Part shown: in pieces, positions 24,868 to 36,119 of the stretch | How positions within the stretch are numbered: position 1 is the first letter of the stretch | Layout: each line of letters opens with the position of its first letter | DNA from: Silene noctiflora | Lineage: Eukaryota > Streptophyta > Magnoliopsida > Caryophyllales > Caryophyllaceae | Reading direction: 5' to 3' | Length of the DNA: 61,512 nt | Assembly: GCA_009801015.1 (NCBI GenBank) | Contig: VHZZ01002169.1 | Location: forward strand, 36,371-97,882 | Program-made: the position numbers and the translations under genes | Notes under the pieces: generated by a model | Database searches by the model: none | What the model was told of the DNA's origin: nothing | Seen by the model: the letters and a program-made list of their open reading frames with translations, nothing else

Positions 24868-26047
24868 AATTAAATTCTCTTAACTCTTAATTAACCAACT
24901 TTAATCCATCATCACAATCCATAATTATGATAATTAAAGCTGGAATTGTGCATTAAACTTGATTAATTTGATGGGTTTTGTAGTACAAGATGATTAATGC
25001 TGTAAATGAAGAGACAGAGTGATAAATCTGCAACTAAATGAGTGATAAATTTGGTAAAAAAAATTGGGAATATTTGGTGAATTGGGTTTATGCTTTGTGT
25101 TGCTTTTGATTGTTGATTCCACTTATTGGATGACAAATTGGTAAAGATTAAATTTTATGAAAAAAAATTGATATAGTGGAATTATGATATGGTATTGGTT
25201 CAAGTTGTGGCATGTGCTTTCTTAAGGTTGTTACTTGTAAGAGAAGGGTCATACACTCAATTACTCGTATATCTCCAGATTTTGCAACAAAAAAGCTTGA
25301 TAATTTGATATCATTATGTTAATTAATATGTATATAATCAATTTTTTAATTTCTGTAAAGAATAGGGTGGTGGATCATATAAAAAAAATTTACTCCATAT
25401 ATACAACGGTCTTATTTGAGTTTTTGTGTTTTTTGGATCAAGAAGTTACTCGGTTTATATGAATTGACTTTGAATTATTGGACTCGTGAGTGACCTGATT
25501 CAAATGTTTAAGTTTAATCCAAACTACACTTGTACACTTGCTAACCTTAATAACAATCATAAGAATTTATGTAAGCCGCATTTCCAACTATTTTCCTTAA
25601 ATGTGTGATTAACAAATGGACTACTGCATTCTAATAATAACCAATATATAGTAGTATAAGATTCGCATGAGAAGTTAGACTATTAGAGCATAAAACCTTA
25701 TCAATTTCACGTAATAAATTATTTCACTATATTTCTTCATAAGTCTTTAATATGTTCCTCTAAAACACATGTTAAAAAACTGATACTCATATATAATTAT
25801 CAAAGTAAAACCAAAATATAAATTAGATTATAACATAAAACTTAAGAATAAAACTATAAATAAAAGTTAATTATAATGTGGACATTTGAAAAATTTATGC
25901 CTTGAAGGTCAAGCTAAAGCAAGTGTTCTCAACTCCATATTGACTTGATAATAGCATTACAAGTAAGCATCATAAGTCACAAGTGATGCACCTACTACGA
26001 TTAAGTCATTTTGCCTTGTCATTATCTTTGATAAACTTATAATTGAG

Positions 26048-26243
26048 CAGCTAGTCTCCCTTGTGACGGAGGTACCCGTCACAAATCCTTGCGACGGGTA
26101 CTTTGTCTTACAAAACGAATAAAGCAAAAGGTGGGGGCACCCCCCACTTGCTTTCCTCTCTCCTTTCATGGGTCTTTTATGAGACAAAGTGGTACCCGTC
26201 ACAAGCTTGCGACGAGTACCTCCGTCACAAGGGAGAATTTGTG
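26048..26243. mobile_element. Mutator-type MITE with 9-bp target duplication, 196 bp
   Basis: Identical 9-bp direct repeats ATAATTGAG flank the element at 26039-26047 and 26244-26252. Inside, the ends are inverted. CTCCCTTGTGACGGAGGTAC (left) has its reverse complement at the right end, and the similarity continues through a second, inner CGTC[A/G]CAAG...TTGTGACGGGTAC module, about 55 bp in all. A 9-bp duplication is characteristic of Mutator-like elements. No transposase is encoded. Confidence 0.75.
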
Positions 26244-26419
26244 ATAATTGAGTGTTGATTCTTCTAACTACATAATAAAGTCCTATACTTTATTTTCAGT
26301 TGAGAAAATATTCTGTTAAATACCAATAGAAATTGTACAACTAGCTACTTGAATGGGCTTCTTACATTGTTAGTCCAGTTTAAAATAATTACTAAAAATG
26401 TGAAGTTAGGTAACAAAAC

Positions 26420-26493
26420 GGTGTCGTGGTGTAGTTGGTTATCACGTCAGTCTAACACACTGAAGGTCTCCGGTTCAAACCCGGGCGACGCCA
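26420..26493 (+). tRNA. tRNA-Val (anticodon AAC)
   Basis: The 74-nt cloverleaf has an acceptor stem GGTGTCG / CGACGCC (one G-T pair) and discriminator A. The D arm carries TGGTGTAGTTGG (A box). The anticodon stem-loop TCAGTCTAACACACTGA has anticodon AAC, and the T arm is CCGGTTCAAACCCGG (B box). The 3' CCA is not encoded. CAAAAC lies just upstream, the usual plant pol III start context. Relative to the plant tRNA-Val(AAC) I remember, the fourth acceptor pair is a compensated G-C, so pairing is kept. Confidence 0.95.
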
Positions 26494-26513
26494 TTTCATA
26501 ACCAATGTGTTCC

Positions 26514-26521
26514 TTTTTTTT
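26514..26521 (+). terminator. Pol III terminator of tRNA-Val
   Basis: A run of eight T residues lies 20 nt after the tRNA discriminator base, the normal RNA polymerase III stop signal. Confidence 0.8.
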
Positions 26522-26869
26522 CCCTGCTAGTAAGAATTTGACCATTGTTTACCTTTTTTATTTTATCTTTTGTGAGAAAGTACAACCGAAAACCAAACCA
26601 GTAGGCTGTAGATTATAATTTACTCCATCTCAGTATCTCACATTCTCACGTAACCAATGTCATAGAGATGAAACACAAACCAGAGTTCTAAATACACCAT
26701 TTTTCGTTACAAATCGACAGTATAATCATGAGTTTTACAACTAGCCGCATAGGTGAATAAAAACATATTTGGGCTCAATTCCGAATTTACTACTCGTAGA
26801 AAGCAACATGATGTTGCTTTTACTAAAGATTATGCAGCTTGGCACTCAGAATCCTCACAGAAACTCCAA

Positions 26870-29800
26870 CTAGGTGAAAAGATTTCCAGCTATGTTCTTC
26901 ATCAGTCCTGTGATCTATGGAGATGGGTATAAATGAAAGTTAGGAATTCGAACTCATACTTGACTGTAGACTCTGACTTAGTATGGAAGCATAGAACATA
27001 AATTTGAATTGATCGGTTCAAGATTTTTTAAGCGTTATTACCTGCTTTTCTGACAGCCCGATGTTTGTTAGATCATCAAGCTGCAAAATGGTAAACAGCA
27101 ATTTTATAAATACATTAGCTTGTTTGTATGGTGTATGAATAACTTATCAGCTAAACGTGGACCACACAAGGCTTTTTCTACCTCTTTGAAAGGCTCAGGC
27201 GATTCATCACGCAACTCAACAATGTAGTTAGCTCTCTTTTCTCCGATTCCCTATCAGAAAGATAGACAGTTCTGAGAAACATAATGAAGATTTTTTTTTG
27301 GCAATTTGTAAGTGTGGAAAATGGTTGTACATCAAGCATAACATATACGGAGAAACACTGACCTTTAACCCTTTAAGCTCCTCTCTGTTAAGCAAACATT
27401 AAATTAAGAAATTAGATGTCGGTTTCTTACATAAATATAAATTTCGTATATGCAAAAGGTTCCAAATACTTACTTGCTAGCCGTATTTAGAAACTTCAGA
27501 TATTCTTGAACAAGCGTATCCTGTAATATAACTTTATAATCTATCTCATTCATAAGATGAAGGGAAGATGTATTTTTATGGAAATGGGAAATAGTAACCT
27601 TCATTGCATGTAAAGTTGTCCGAGGGCTTCTGTTATTTGATATTTCATGGTCTTCAGATATTTTCGCACATACTGTTGTTGGAGTTTTGAAGTTTGCTTC
27701 AGTTGAAATAGAAAGAGCTTTTAAATTGCTGGACAACTCTTGTAATTTGTTTTCTTTATCTACAATAAATAGATTGTTTTAGTATAAATTTGCAATTGAA
27801 CACACCAGAATGCCAACAGTTTCATAGGAATCTAGTCAATCTACTTACCTTCGACTAGATATCTTCCTGCAGTTGGTGTTTTGCAAACACTAGGAGTAGT
27901 GACGTTGTTCTCAACTTGTATAGCATCCTAGAATTAACATAAAGGGGAGATGCTATTATGAATGTATGATCTAAAAATAGCTATTTCAGTGTCGCCAAAA
28001 TCAGTATAGAGTTCTAGAACAATCTTAGTACAAATACTTCTGTTTTATGTATAATCATAGCATAATTAACTTAAAAGGTCAGACTCGAAGGATGATCCAA
28101 CAAACTTTCGAAATTTAATTGCCTATATGTTGGTTCGTGTCATCGTGTCAAGAAGTGTCATTTAATGCTTATTGGATCACAGCCAGATTAGCATAAGCTC
28201 ACTTACCTCTTCTAGGAGGAGTTGAGATGAGATTGCCTGTGAAGAAGATTTTGACATTTCCTGCAGTGACAGATAATCAAGTCAAAACACGTGATTTGGG
28301 CATTGAAAATCAGAAAGTTTGGGAGTAGTTTGAAATTTTGAACAAGGGAAAGAATTATGCAAAATAAGTCAAGTGGACTGTACTCGGCAATACTTTACAT
28401 CTTGTTATTCTTATGAAGTACTACCCAGTATTAGTAATAGCCCAGAATATGACTTACAATCAAATGTGTACGATCTATTGAGAGTTGAGCATAGTTGATA
28501 GTATATGAGAAGATTTGTAAATTACAAGTTACGTGGGTAATTTGTTGCTCTTGTGTTAAGGGTACTTCGTAAGGACTATGCAGCTGAATTTTCAAGGGCA
28601 TTACAGTTTTACAGAACAAATAGAACAAAGCAGCTGAATTTTCAAGGGCATTACAGTTTTACAGATGCAAATCGAACAATGCCGTGTCTTATACTCCTCA
28701 AAGAGCCTTTTTTATACAATCAAACAGACTAACCTATCTAATAGCAAATAGGCTCGAGGGAGTTCCAAAATATATAGATTACCTTATCAGAAGGAAGCTG
28801 AGAAGAATCCATATCTGAAAAACCAGTTACTGTAGACTCCTGCAACAAGGATAATCAAGTTAGAGAGATCAATATTCTAACCTAAGAGAATTAATCAGTT
28901 ATTAGTAGGTTTTTGATACAGTGAAAATACTAAGGACTGCGTATTCGATTATACCTCTGGCTGTGTGACCAAATCAGCTGTATCCTCTCTATCGTGAGAT
29001 GAAATTACCTGTGTTAAAAGATTTGATCAGTTTTAAAGAATTTCTAACATTTCTAGAACTGGATTTTTTGTTGAATAATTGGCTTGATTCTATGAGCTTG
29101 TACCTCCAATTGGCAAGAAGAATCGGTAGATGGAACAGCTACCGCGCCTAGCGGGCATATATTTTCCTGAAATGTGCAATTGACATTATTCGCTATTAGG
29201 AAGTGACACTTCACTTAAAAACTAAACAGGATTTATAAAAAAAAAAAAAATAGGAGAATTAGATTTGGTCCATTTGCTGAATTGCTGTTGCAATTAGAAT
29301 TGATGACGAGGTGGTGGACTAAGCAAATTTGGATGGTAACCATGTCAGCGAGGTTAAAAATTAAGAGTGAAAACTGAAAACAGTCAAATTTTTCCATGTT
29401 TTGTTATAGAATGTCCAATACTACAGACTACGCCTTCACATAATGAAAAGCAGAACAGTAACTCCAACAACACCATATAGGCATATAGCATTGCCATGAA
29501 CCAACATTTTAAAGGACAAAAGAATTTGTAAAAAATGGATGAGCACACCATACCCGTTTTGCAGTCCTGTCTTGATTGTTATCAGCAAATAGTTTCCTGA
29601 AAAGCCATATACATTACCAAAAATTTGAGTAACCAAATCAACCACAGAAATTGCAAATTAGGAAGCATGCAATATTAACTGCATACCTTCCACTCTTTTG
29701 CACAGCTACGCTGCCACTTGCCTTGCGTACAGACATTTGAACACGAGATTCGGTATGCTTTCTCACAGATGCTGAAGCGCTCATGGGTTTCAGAACTTTG

Positions 29801-32082
29801 GGAGACATCAAATTTATTCTAGGCGGTTTAGAGGCAGACTTTGCGGTTTGTGAAGAAGGCATCCCACTCTTTTGCAAAGCTACACTGCCACTTGCCTTGC
29901 ATCCAGACATTTGGGCGTGTGATCCCGTATGCTTTCTGGCAGATGCTGAAGCACTCATGGGTTTCATGACTTTCGGAGACATCGAATTTATTCTAGAGGG
30001 TTTAGAGGCAGAATTTACGGTTCGTGGAGAAGGCATCCCAGTTGACTTATTACTACTTTTACCAGGGTTCAAATAAGCCAGAAAACCAGCTATGCATGAT
30101 CGAGAAGCTACACTGATTGTTTGCACAGTTTCTTGGCAAAACACTGGTTTCTACATGAAACAAAAACAAGACGATATGTCTTAGATACTTCACTACTTTC
30201 ACCGAACATAGATAAAAATACTTATGAACTCTTCACTACACTAGAGGAATAAACACTTACCATGCATGTAATCATTAGAATCTTACTCGAACCCCCAAGA
30301 GAGTCTTGCAACATCCTAGTTAACTTGCTTTCCCTATAAGGTACACGATCATTCGCATTCAAGGCGTATAGAACATTGTGAACAGCCGTAAGAGACTTTT
30401 TAATACATGTATTTTCAGCCAGTTTAAAGCCATCATTACTTTTTCTTCTTGAATCTTCATAACCTAATTACATAAGAAGAATAACACACCATTAGAAGTT
30501 AAATATATATATCTTCAATCTACATAGTAGTGAATTAGGTTTTGCAGATCAAAACAAGGAACAACGTACTAGCCAAATCAATAAAATTAATCTTCCCCAC
30601 AAGTTTAGCACTTGAGTTTTCAGTTTGTGGCGACACAAGATAAAGAATACAGCCTGTGTGGCTACGATGTGTAGGTTCAGCCGCTTTTTGTGTTCGAGTG
30701 TTTGCTGCATTATGATACAACATCTGAAACTCATCGGTAGAGTTCACCTTGACCTGAAAAAACGTAAATTATTTTATTCTATCAAAGAATCAACAACAAC
30801 CAACCATAGCCATTAATTTGTTCCACTTACCTTAGACAGACCTTTAAGCCTGATCTTGCCTTGATCCTCAAAAACTGAAACCTCAGATCTTTTAGAGTCT
30901 AATAAGTCGATAATACGATCTTGACACACCTCAAATACAGAAACATTGACAACTTTCCGCTCTTCTTCCACTTGAGCTAAAATCGAACCCATTGTAAGCT
31001 CTGCCAGTCCAATCTCTTTCTCAAAACCCTAAACAAGTTATTACAAAAAATCTAAGAAAATGACATTTGACTTTGAAACAGGCTTTCTTCAAAGGGACAA
31101 CAACTTCAATTTCGTCTTCATTACTCCCTTAGCCCCAATCATCTATTTACCTTTTGATTAAAATACCCCTCAAAAAGAATAAAAAGAAACAAATGAATGG
31201 GACGGAGGGGGTATTACATCAATTGGAACGACAAACACTATGGAAGAATGCAAACCTGAACTGTGTAAGTCTTGCCACTGCCTCGAGGTCCGTAGGCGAA
31301 AACAGTACTATTCTGACCTCCAAATAATCCAGAAATCAAGGGTTTGATCTCCTTAATGAATATTTCTTCATTTCTTACATCTTGCTCATAACACTCATCT
31401 ACTTCATAACTTTGTTTTCCACTGTCCAATGCATAAGTTACGCCATCAATTCAACTACACTATATTTTGATAACACTAAAACCTAGTTCTTTGCGACTAA
31501 AACCGTGAACTAAACTGAACTAAATTAAAATTACGTCCAAAAGAACGGGCCTAAAAACAACATTTCCGATAACTAATTTGAATTTTTAGGCATGACTAAC
31601 AGAATCCAACGCAGAAGTTACGCCATCAATTCAACTACATTGTCTTGCATAACACTAAAACTCTGATCATTTCGACTGTAACTGTCAACTATACTGAACT
31701 GTATTAAAATTAAGTCCAAAAGAACGCGCGGCCTAAAAAAACAAAAACTAATTTAAATAATTATGCAGGCCCGGTTCTTGTTCTTTTAGACTGAAACTGT
31801 GAACTAAACTTAACTAGCTTAAATTAAATCCAAAAGAACGCGGCCTATAAACAACATTTCCAGCAACAACTAATTTGAATATTTATGTAGAACCAACAGA
31901 ACTCATAAATACCTGTTGATTTGGTCAGAAGTAAAAGAAATCTTGACCCTAGAAGAAGAATTCGGGTCGGGTCTAGAAATCAAAATCCACGGCTTCGAAA
32001 CCGAAACATTTTCTGCGTCTTTGATCAACGGACCCTTAATGCGAGCAACAACTTTCACCTTTCCGGTCGCAACTGAAGCCAT
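26870..32082 (-). CDS. Kinesin-like protein KIN-10 (KIN-10B/C type), 705 aa
   Basis: Eighteen coding exons join in phase: 31913-32082, 31256-31421, 30831-31028, 30570-30753, 30261-30463, 29687-30150, 29554-29596, 29104-29166, 28955-29008, 28783-28839, 28207-28260, 27849-27927, 27599-27759, 27474-27520, 27363-27384, 27182-27250, 27042-27080, 26870-26914. The N-terminal motor (about 8-320) has a complete P-loop GPRGSGKT at 101-108 and the signature VPYRESKLTRMLQDSLGG. Switch I is degenerate (PTHRSH, 205-210) and switch II reads DLASYE (237-242) where DLAGxE is usual. The low-complexity tail contains an exact-length 58-residue duplication. The C-terminus (about 610-705) carries a helix-hairpin-helix region (LKGLKGIGEKRANYIVELRD), as in the KIF22/KIN-10 class, which can bind DNA. 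Members act on microtubules, often in division. The position next to CPSF100 and the SLH gene supports KIN-10B. Confidence 0.88.
28580..28668. repeat. 50-bp-period direct repeat in a kinesin intron
   Basis: CAGCTGAATTTTCAAGGGC followed by ATTACAGTTTTACAGA occurs at about 28580 and again at 28630, separated by an ACAAATAGAACAAAG spacer. It is a recent local duplication in the intron between the 28783-28839 and 28207-28260 exons. Confidence 0.75.
29689..30036 (-). repeat. In-frame 174-bp coding tandem duplication
   Basis: Two adjacent units of exactly 58 codons (29863-30036 and 29689-29862) inside the largest kinesin exon each begin MPS and end LQKSG or VQKSG. Shared blocks are SASKPxRINxMSPKVxKPMS, ASASxRKHTxSxxQMS and KASGSVAxQKSG. 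The units are rich in Ser, Lys and Pro. The length keeps the frame, and both copies lack stops. Confidence 0.9.
31126..31215. mobile_element. Stowaway-type MITE, 90 bp
   Basis: The left end CTCCCTTAGCCCCAATCAT and the right end ATGAATGGGACGGAGGGGG are inverted, flanked by TA. The interior carries ATTTACCTTTTGATTAAAAT. It lies in intron 2 of the kinesin gene (31029-31255), so it is transcribed with the gene. Confidence 0.6.
31436..31905. repeat. Three-copy diverged tandem repeat in kinesin intron 1
   Basis: ACGCCATCAATTCAACTAC recurs at about 31440 and 31620. CCAAAAGAACG plus a GC-rich GGCC block recurs near 31534, 31717 and 31828. ACAACATTTCC followed by ACTAATTTGAAT recurs as well. The period is about 180 bp, with the third unit shorter. 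It fills most of intron 1 (31422-31912). Confidence 0.65.
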
Positions 32083-32099
32083 TATTCTTGTTCGCCTTT

Positions 32100-34070
32100 A
32101 TAATAAAAGAAATTCGTCGAAAAATAGTTTCGAAAAGAGGAATAAAGGATTTACTGTACTATTTTAGGGATGATTTTGGGAAAGATTGAAGAAGAGTAGC
32201 CGTTGTATGTTTTGTGTGTTCTGGGTTTTGAATTTGCGTATTTTAATTCCTTTTCTGTCACTGACGCAGTGCCGCTCCTGTGATGCTCAGTTTAGTTAGG
32301 TACAGCTTACAACCGTGGGGTCGGTTTGTTTTGAATTACCCTCGATTTCTTTTAAAACCGACATATTAGTTTTAAACATGAAACGGATTAATTGAATAGA
32401 TAAGAATAAAGAGTAAAGTGATTGGAAGATGGCAAGAAACTTATCTCGTCCATCTGTATGAAGTAGTAATTAATTCGTTTTAAACTTAAGACGTATATGA
32501 TCGTCTCAAGGTAAACCAACTAATTAATTACATATACTAATTAAGGTGTAAAATAAATGCCTAGGAAAAATCATGACCCATATTAACGTATAATAATTTC
32601 TTAAGAATCGTTTTACGATACTTATATAGAATTGTCTTACACAAACATTGGTGTTGAACTAGTGACGAAATGATAGAGTGCCAATGTCTTTTTTCTTTTC
32701 TTTAGAACGCCTCTTTCTTTTATAAGAGACGACCAATGACCATACTCATTTATGCATTCAATGAAATTAAATTGAATATCATTTCGGTTCACCTTAGTTT
32801 TAATTTTTATTTTAGTACAATTTCATTTTGATCAACCATTGTACTTAGCTACTTCAGGTTGGTATATGTTAGATTCGCCCAAGTCAAATTAGCTGGTTTC
32901 AGGTTGAACGGTTATTTGGTTGGGTAAAGTAGTTAAAATATTTTAAGTAATTATAATTATAGATTAAGAATTAGTAGAAATGGTTGTATTTGTATCATAC
33001 CAAAGGTTACATGCTCGAATTTAAAGAATGTAACAATTATTAAAACTCATGAGGGATAAGCAGATAATTTTATCACCCTTATGATTCAACCCGACTCGAA
33101 TCTTGATAGTATACACCCAACAAAAGTTGATATACTATTCATGATAATAATTCAGTAAACTCAGGTGGAAATGGTTTTGATTCGTTCGAGTTTGGGTATT
33201 GTATAATATGTTCATGCATAATGAATTTGTTCAGTCCGTTTAGGTTGGGTATTGTTCATGTATAATGATTTGGTTCTCTTTCAATTAGGATGAAAAGGTA
33301 AAAACAACCCTCAAATTTTGCATTGATTTTTGAAGTAAGTGAATTCTATATACCCCGTGTATAAGAAAGGCAAAAGTTGCTCCCAAACTCTTTTTACAAA
33401 CTCAATGGTATACAACATGAAACACAATAAGAGCAATTAGAAAATCCAAAAGTGTATACCAAAAAAAACTCTACAAACTTTTGGAAAATGAAAACGTCGT
33501 ATTTTAAAAGTTAAAGACGAAAATGCAAACAAGACATATTCGCATTACTTGCATAGTTGTATACAACAAATCGAAGATGTCTTAGTCTAGTGGTTAAGAC
33601 TAGAAGTGTTAACGAGCCGAGCTGAGCCCGAGCTTGGCCTTGCTCAGCTTGTGCTCAAGAACCAAAACTCGAGCTTACCCGAGCTTGAAAAAAATGTGCT
33701 CGTAATAAAGCTTGCGAGCTTTAACGCGAGCTCGAGCCTATATAAAATTTTTTATTTTTTTATTTTTTTTTCTTTCGATATTTTCAATAATAAGGCTTGA
33801 AGGTTCTATGTAAAAGTATTTGGAAAAGCAGTGAGACATTTGATATATGTGATACTAAAATATACTCATGATAAAATCTTTTTATAAAATATGAACAATA
33901 TCTTATGTAATCATACAAGTTCGAGCTGCTCGCAAGCTTTTCGAGTCGAGCCAGCCTTTGCTCGGCTAGACTCGTTAAGCTCTCGAGCCGAGCTCGCACG
34001 AGACAACTAAGGGTGTTAATGAGACGAGACAACTCTTTTTATTGTCCAACACTATTTGACCCAGAAATAA
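32100..34070. other. Intergenic region
   Basis: This spacer lies between the divergent kinesin (left, minus) and CHCH-like (right, plus) genes and must hold both promoters. It is AT-rich, with no convincing gene. It contains the large GAGC-rich inverted repeat (33600-34025) and a short A-box-like GTCTAGTGGTTAAGAC at about 33585 without a clear B box. Confidence 0.5.
33600..34025. mobile_element. Inverted-repeat element with GAGCCGAGC ends, about 420 bp
   Basis: The left arm starts AGTGTTAACGAGCCGAGC and continues with repeated GAGCTTG/GCTCGAG motifs to about 33740. The right arm (about 33915-34020) contains the reverse complements, from CAAGTTCGAGCTGCTCG to TCGAGCCGAGCTCG, and ends near GGGTGTTAATGAG. 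A T-rich and AT-rich core separates them. The two arms could fold into a long hairpin. The superfamily is not settled. Confidence 0.5.
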
Positions 34071-34074
34071 AAAG

Positions 34075-35730
34075 AGATCCTAATATCCTATACTAACCCA
34101 AATGCGCCTAATCGACTTCCATTCATTCCCCAACGAGAAAAGAAAGACAAATTTAATCGTCAATTTCCGGTGATCATCCGGCCGAAATCGTATCCCCAAA
34201 CTCAAATTTGAACAACTTTGAATATCTGCTACAGGTATTTCTTTTACTCTATTTATGATCATTTTTCCGTATGTTGTAATATGTTATTTGCCCATCTAAT
34301 CAGTAGTAGTTTAATTAATGGAAATGCCGATGAACTATGATAATTGAGATTGTTTTCTTTATATTAGCTGGTCTTTCAATTAATTTTCACAAATTCTCAT
34401 TTGCGACGGGTCAAGTATTAGTGGTAGGAAAACACAAGCCATTTTGGAATGCTTATCTACCCAAGTGGTATATCCGTCGTCGCAAGGGAGACTTACTGAT
34501 TTTTTTTTGCTTTGATGTTGTAGATAGCGAGATGATATGTTTGGAAGCATTGAACCCTTTTTACTTTGAAATGTACAGTAGATTATGCACCCCTAGATTG
34601 ATTAAGTCATTAATTTCTGTGATAGATGAGGTAATCGATCAGCCTGCAGAAATTTTATCCAATTTGCTGATAAGATAGTTATAGCCGGGAATATATTATC
34701 ATGGCTTGTCTGGATGGTTATCGGATAGGATTATTGAACCGCCCTTATGATATCTTTGGGCCATTGAAGTATAAGGAACTGACTGGTGGAGACTAGTTTG
34801 AAAAAGATGGTGTCTGAACTCTGAAGTCCACATTTCCACTGGTTAGGGTTTGTTTGAGATGAGGGTAATTATTACAGTAGTTATTACTGCATAATTGAGA
34901 CGAGAACAAAAGGAAAGTTGAGGGAGTGATAGTGGTGAATCTGGTGATGAGAGGAAAAGGGAGACAGTGGCTTTTCCAGAAGCTGAAGTCCACATTCCTC
35001 CGTTTCTCCCTTCCACCACCATTGTCTATTGCTTCCTTCCTTTTATGTTAAATCTGTAGCATAGCAACAATTTCTCCATTCCAAGCAAGCCCTCAATAAG
35101 AAGGGTAATAAGAGCCTTTCTCTACAATCAAATGTGGCTTTTCCAGGAGCTGTACGGTTATTATACGTGCCTCACACATACTCCCCTTCGTGTCACCAGG
35201 AGCTCGGTTTTGTACTTTATAACTCCCACCCTTTATGTTATCTCGTGTTCACTTGTCTGGCACTTGATACTTGGACATGGTATGAATAATTGAATACATA
35301 TTGGTCATCGAATTTTGAACCAAAAGCAAGAAGATTTTTGATAAAATAGTCGAGTCCGATACTTGGATACATAGTCTTGTTAGGATACTTCTAAGCTAGT
35401 CTAAGTAACACAGGTATGATTGTATGAAGTTTTAAATGAATGGAAGTCATTTGCGGATGTCAGTAATCCAGATGTACATATATGGCATCTTGTGGTTTGA
35501 TGGAATTCAAGATTTTTATTAGTCTGGGCGACGTCCGAAACTTCTAATGTGATTCAATCCTGATAGTCTACAAATGGAACTGTAATTGCTGTATAGTTAT
35601 TAGAGTAAAGAGAGAGTCTCGTTGATATGCTAAGTAGAATTATCATGTAGTTCATCTTCATCTTCTCCTGCATGCGCTATAACGACCTTACCCTGAAGTG
35701 CATGATTTTAAAGTTAATTGTTTTGTGCAG
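34075..35730 (+). promoter_or_regulatory. 5' UTR exon and leader intron of the CHCH-like gene
   Basis: A probable non-coding first exon (about 34075-34234) ends at GCTACAG|GTATTT. The intron runs to the acceptor TTTGTGCAG at 35722-35730. The coding sequence begins 13 nt into the next exon. An open frame at 34337-34678 inside the intron has no recognisable features and is not called. Confidence 0.5.
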
Positions 35731-35742
35731 TTGGGATCGAGC

Positions 35743-35937
35743 ATGATGGAACAGAATGTAGGGACTGGAGTAGCAAAGAAAATTTTGTCACCGTGTGATG
35801 TCGAGGCTCTGAAGAAATGCTTGGACGAAAACAAAGGCGACTATGTCAAGTGCCAATCACAAATTGAAGCATTCAAATCCTCTTGTTCTTTAAAGAAACT
35901 AAATTCTTCACCTACAGCAAACAATGTTGTGCCCTGA
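35743..35937 (+). CDS. Small CHCH-like four-cysteine protein (64 aa)
   Basis: The single coding exon gives 64 aa from the first of two adjacent ATGs (35743, 35746). Four cysteines (C18, C26, C37, C48) sit in two predicted helices around a short turn (ENKGDY). The pattern is C-X7-C...C-X10-C, so it resembles but does not exactly match the twin CX9C of mitochondrial intermembrane-space CHCH proteins. Proteins of that kind are imported and oxidised by the Mia40 relay and often serve respiratory-chain assembly. A plant homologue with the same SPCDVEALKKC start is familiar to me, but I cannot name it. There is no targeting peptide, as expected for that import route. A mitochondrial location is inferred. 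Confidence 0.7.
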   Translation: MMEQNVGTGVAKKILSPCDVEALKKCLDENKGDYVKCQSQIEAFKSSCSLKKLNSSPTANNVVP

Positions 35938-36119
35938 TGACCTAAATGTTTTCTCGCTTCCAACGGTTAGACTACACAGCATTTTTTTTGTTGATCAAGA
36001 TATTCTATAAATTAGTGTTTCGGAGTTTTGTGATACTCAGCTTTGTAATTTTTTCTCTTTATGTTGCCATTCGGGATCTTTTACAATGTCAGTGACATCT
36101 AGCAACAGTCAAGGCCCTT

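Larger units (their letters stand above)
25050..26869. other. Intergenic region with MITE and tRNA
   Basis: This AT-rich spacer runs between the 5' end of the U-box gene and the 3' end of the kinesin gene. It holds the Mutator-type MITE (26048-26243) and tRNA-Val (26420-26493). I see nothing else that looks like a gene. The promoter of the U-box gene must lie at its left edge. Confidence 0.5.

Noticed and set aside
31916-32167. 83-aa plus-strand open frame opposite kinesin exon 1
   Set aside because: It is antisense to the first kinesin exon (31913-32082), which starts with ATG and continues in phase.
33580-33605. A-box-like GTCTAGTGGTTAAGAC suggesting a tRNA or SINE
   Set aside because: No B box or cloverleaf follows at the proper distance. 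It may be a SINE end cut by the inverted-repeat element.
34337-34678. 113-aa open frame in the leader intron of the CHCH-like gene
   Set aside because: It has no recognisable domain, sits in a predicted intron with AT-rich composition, and has no clear splice partners.
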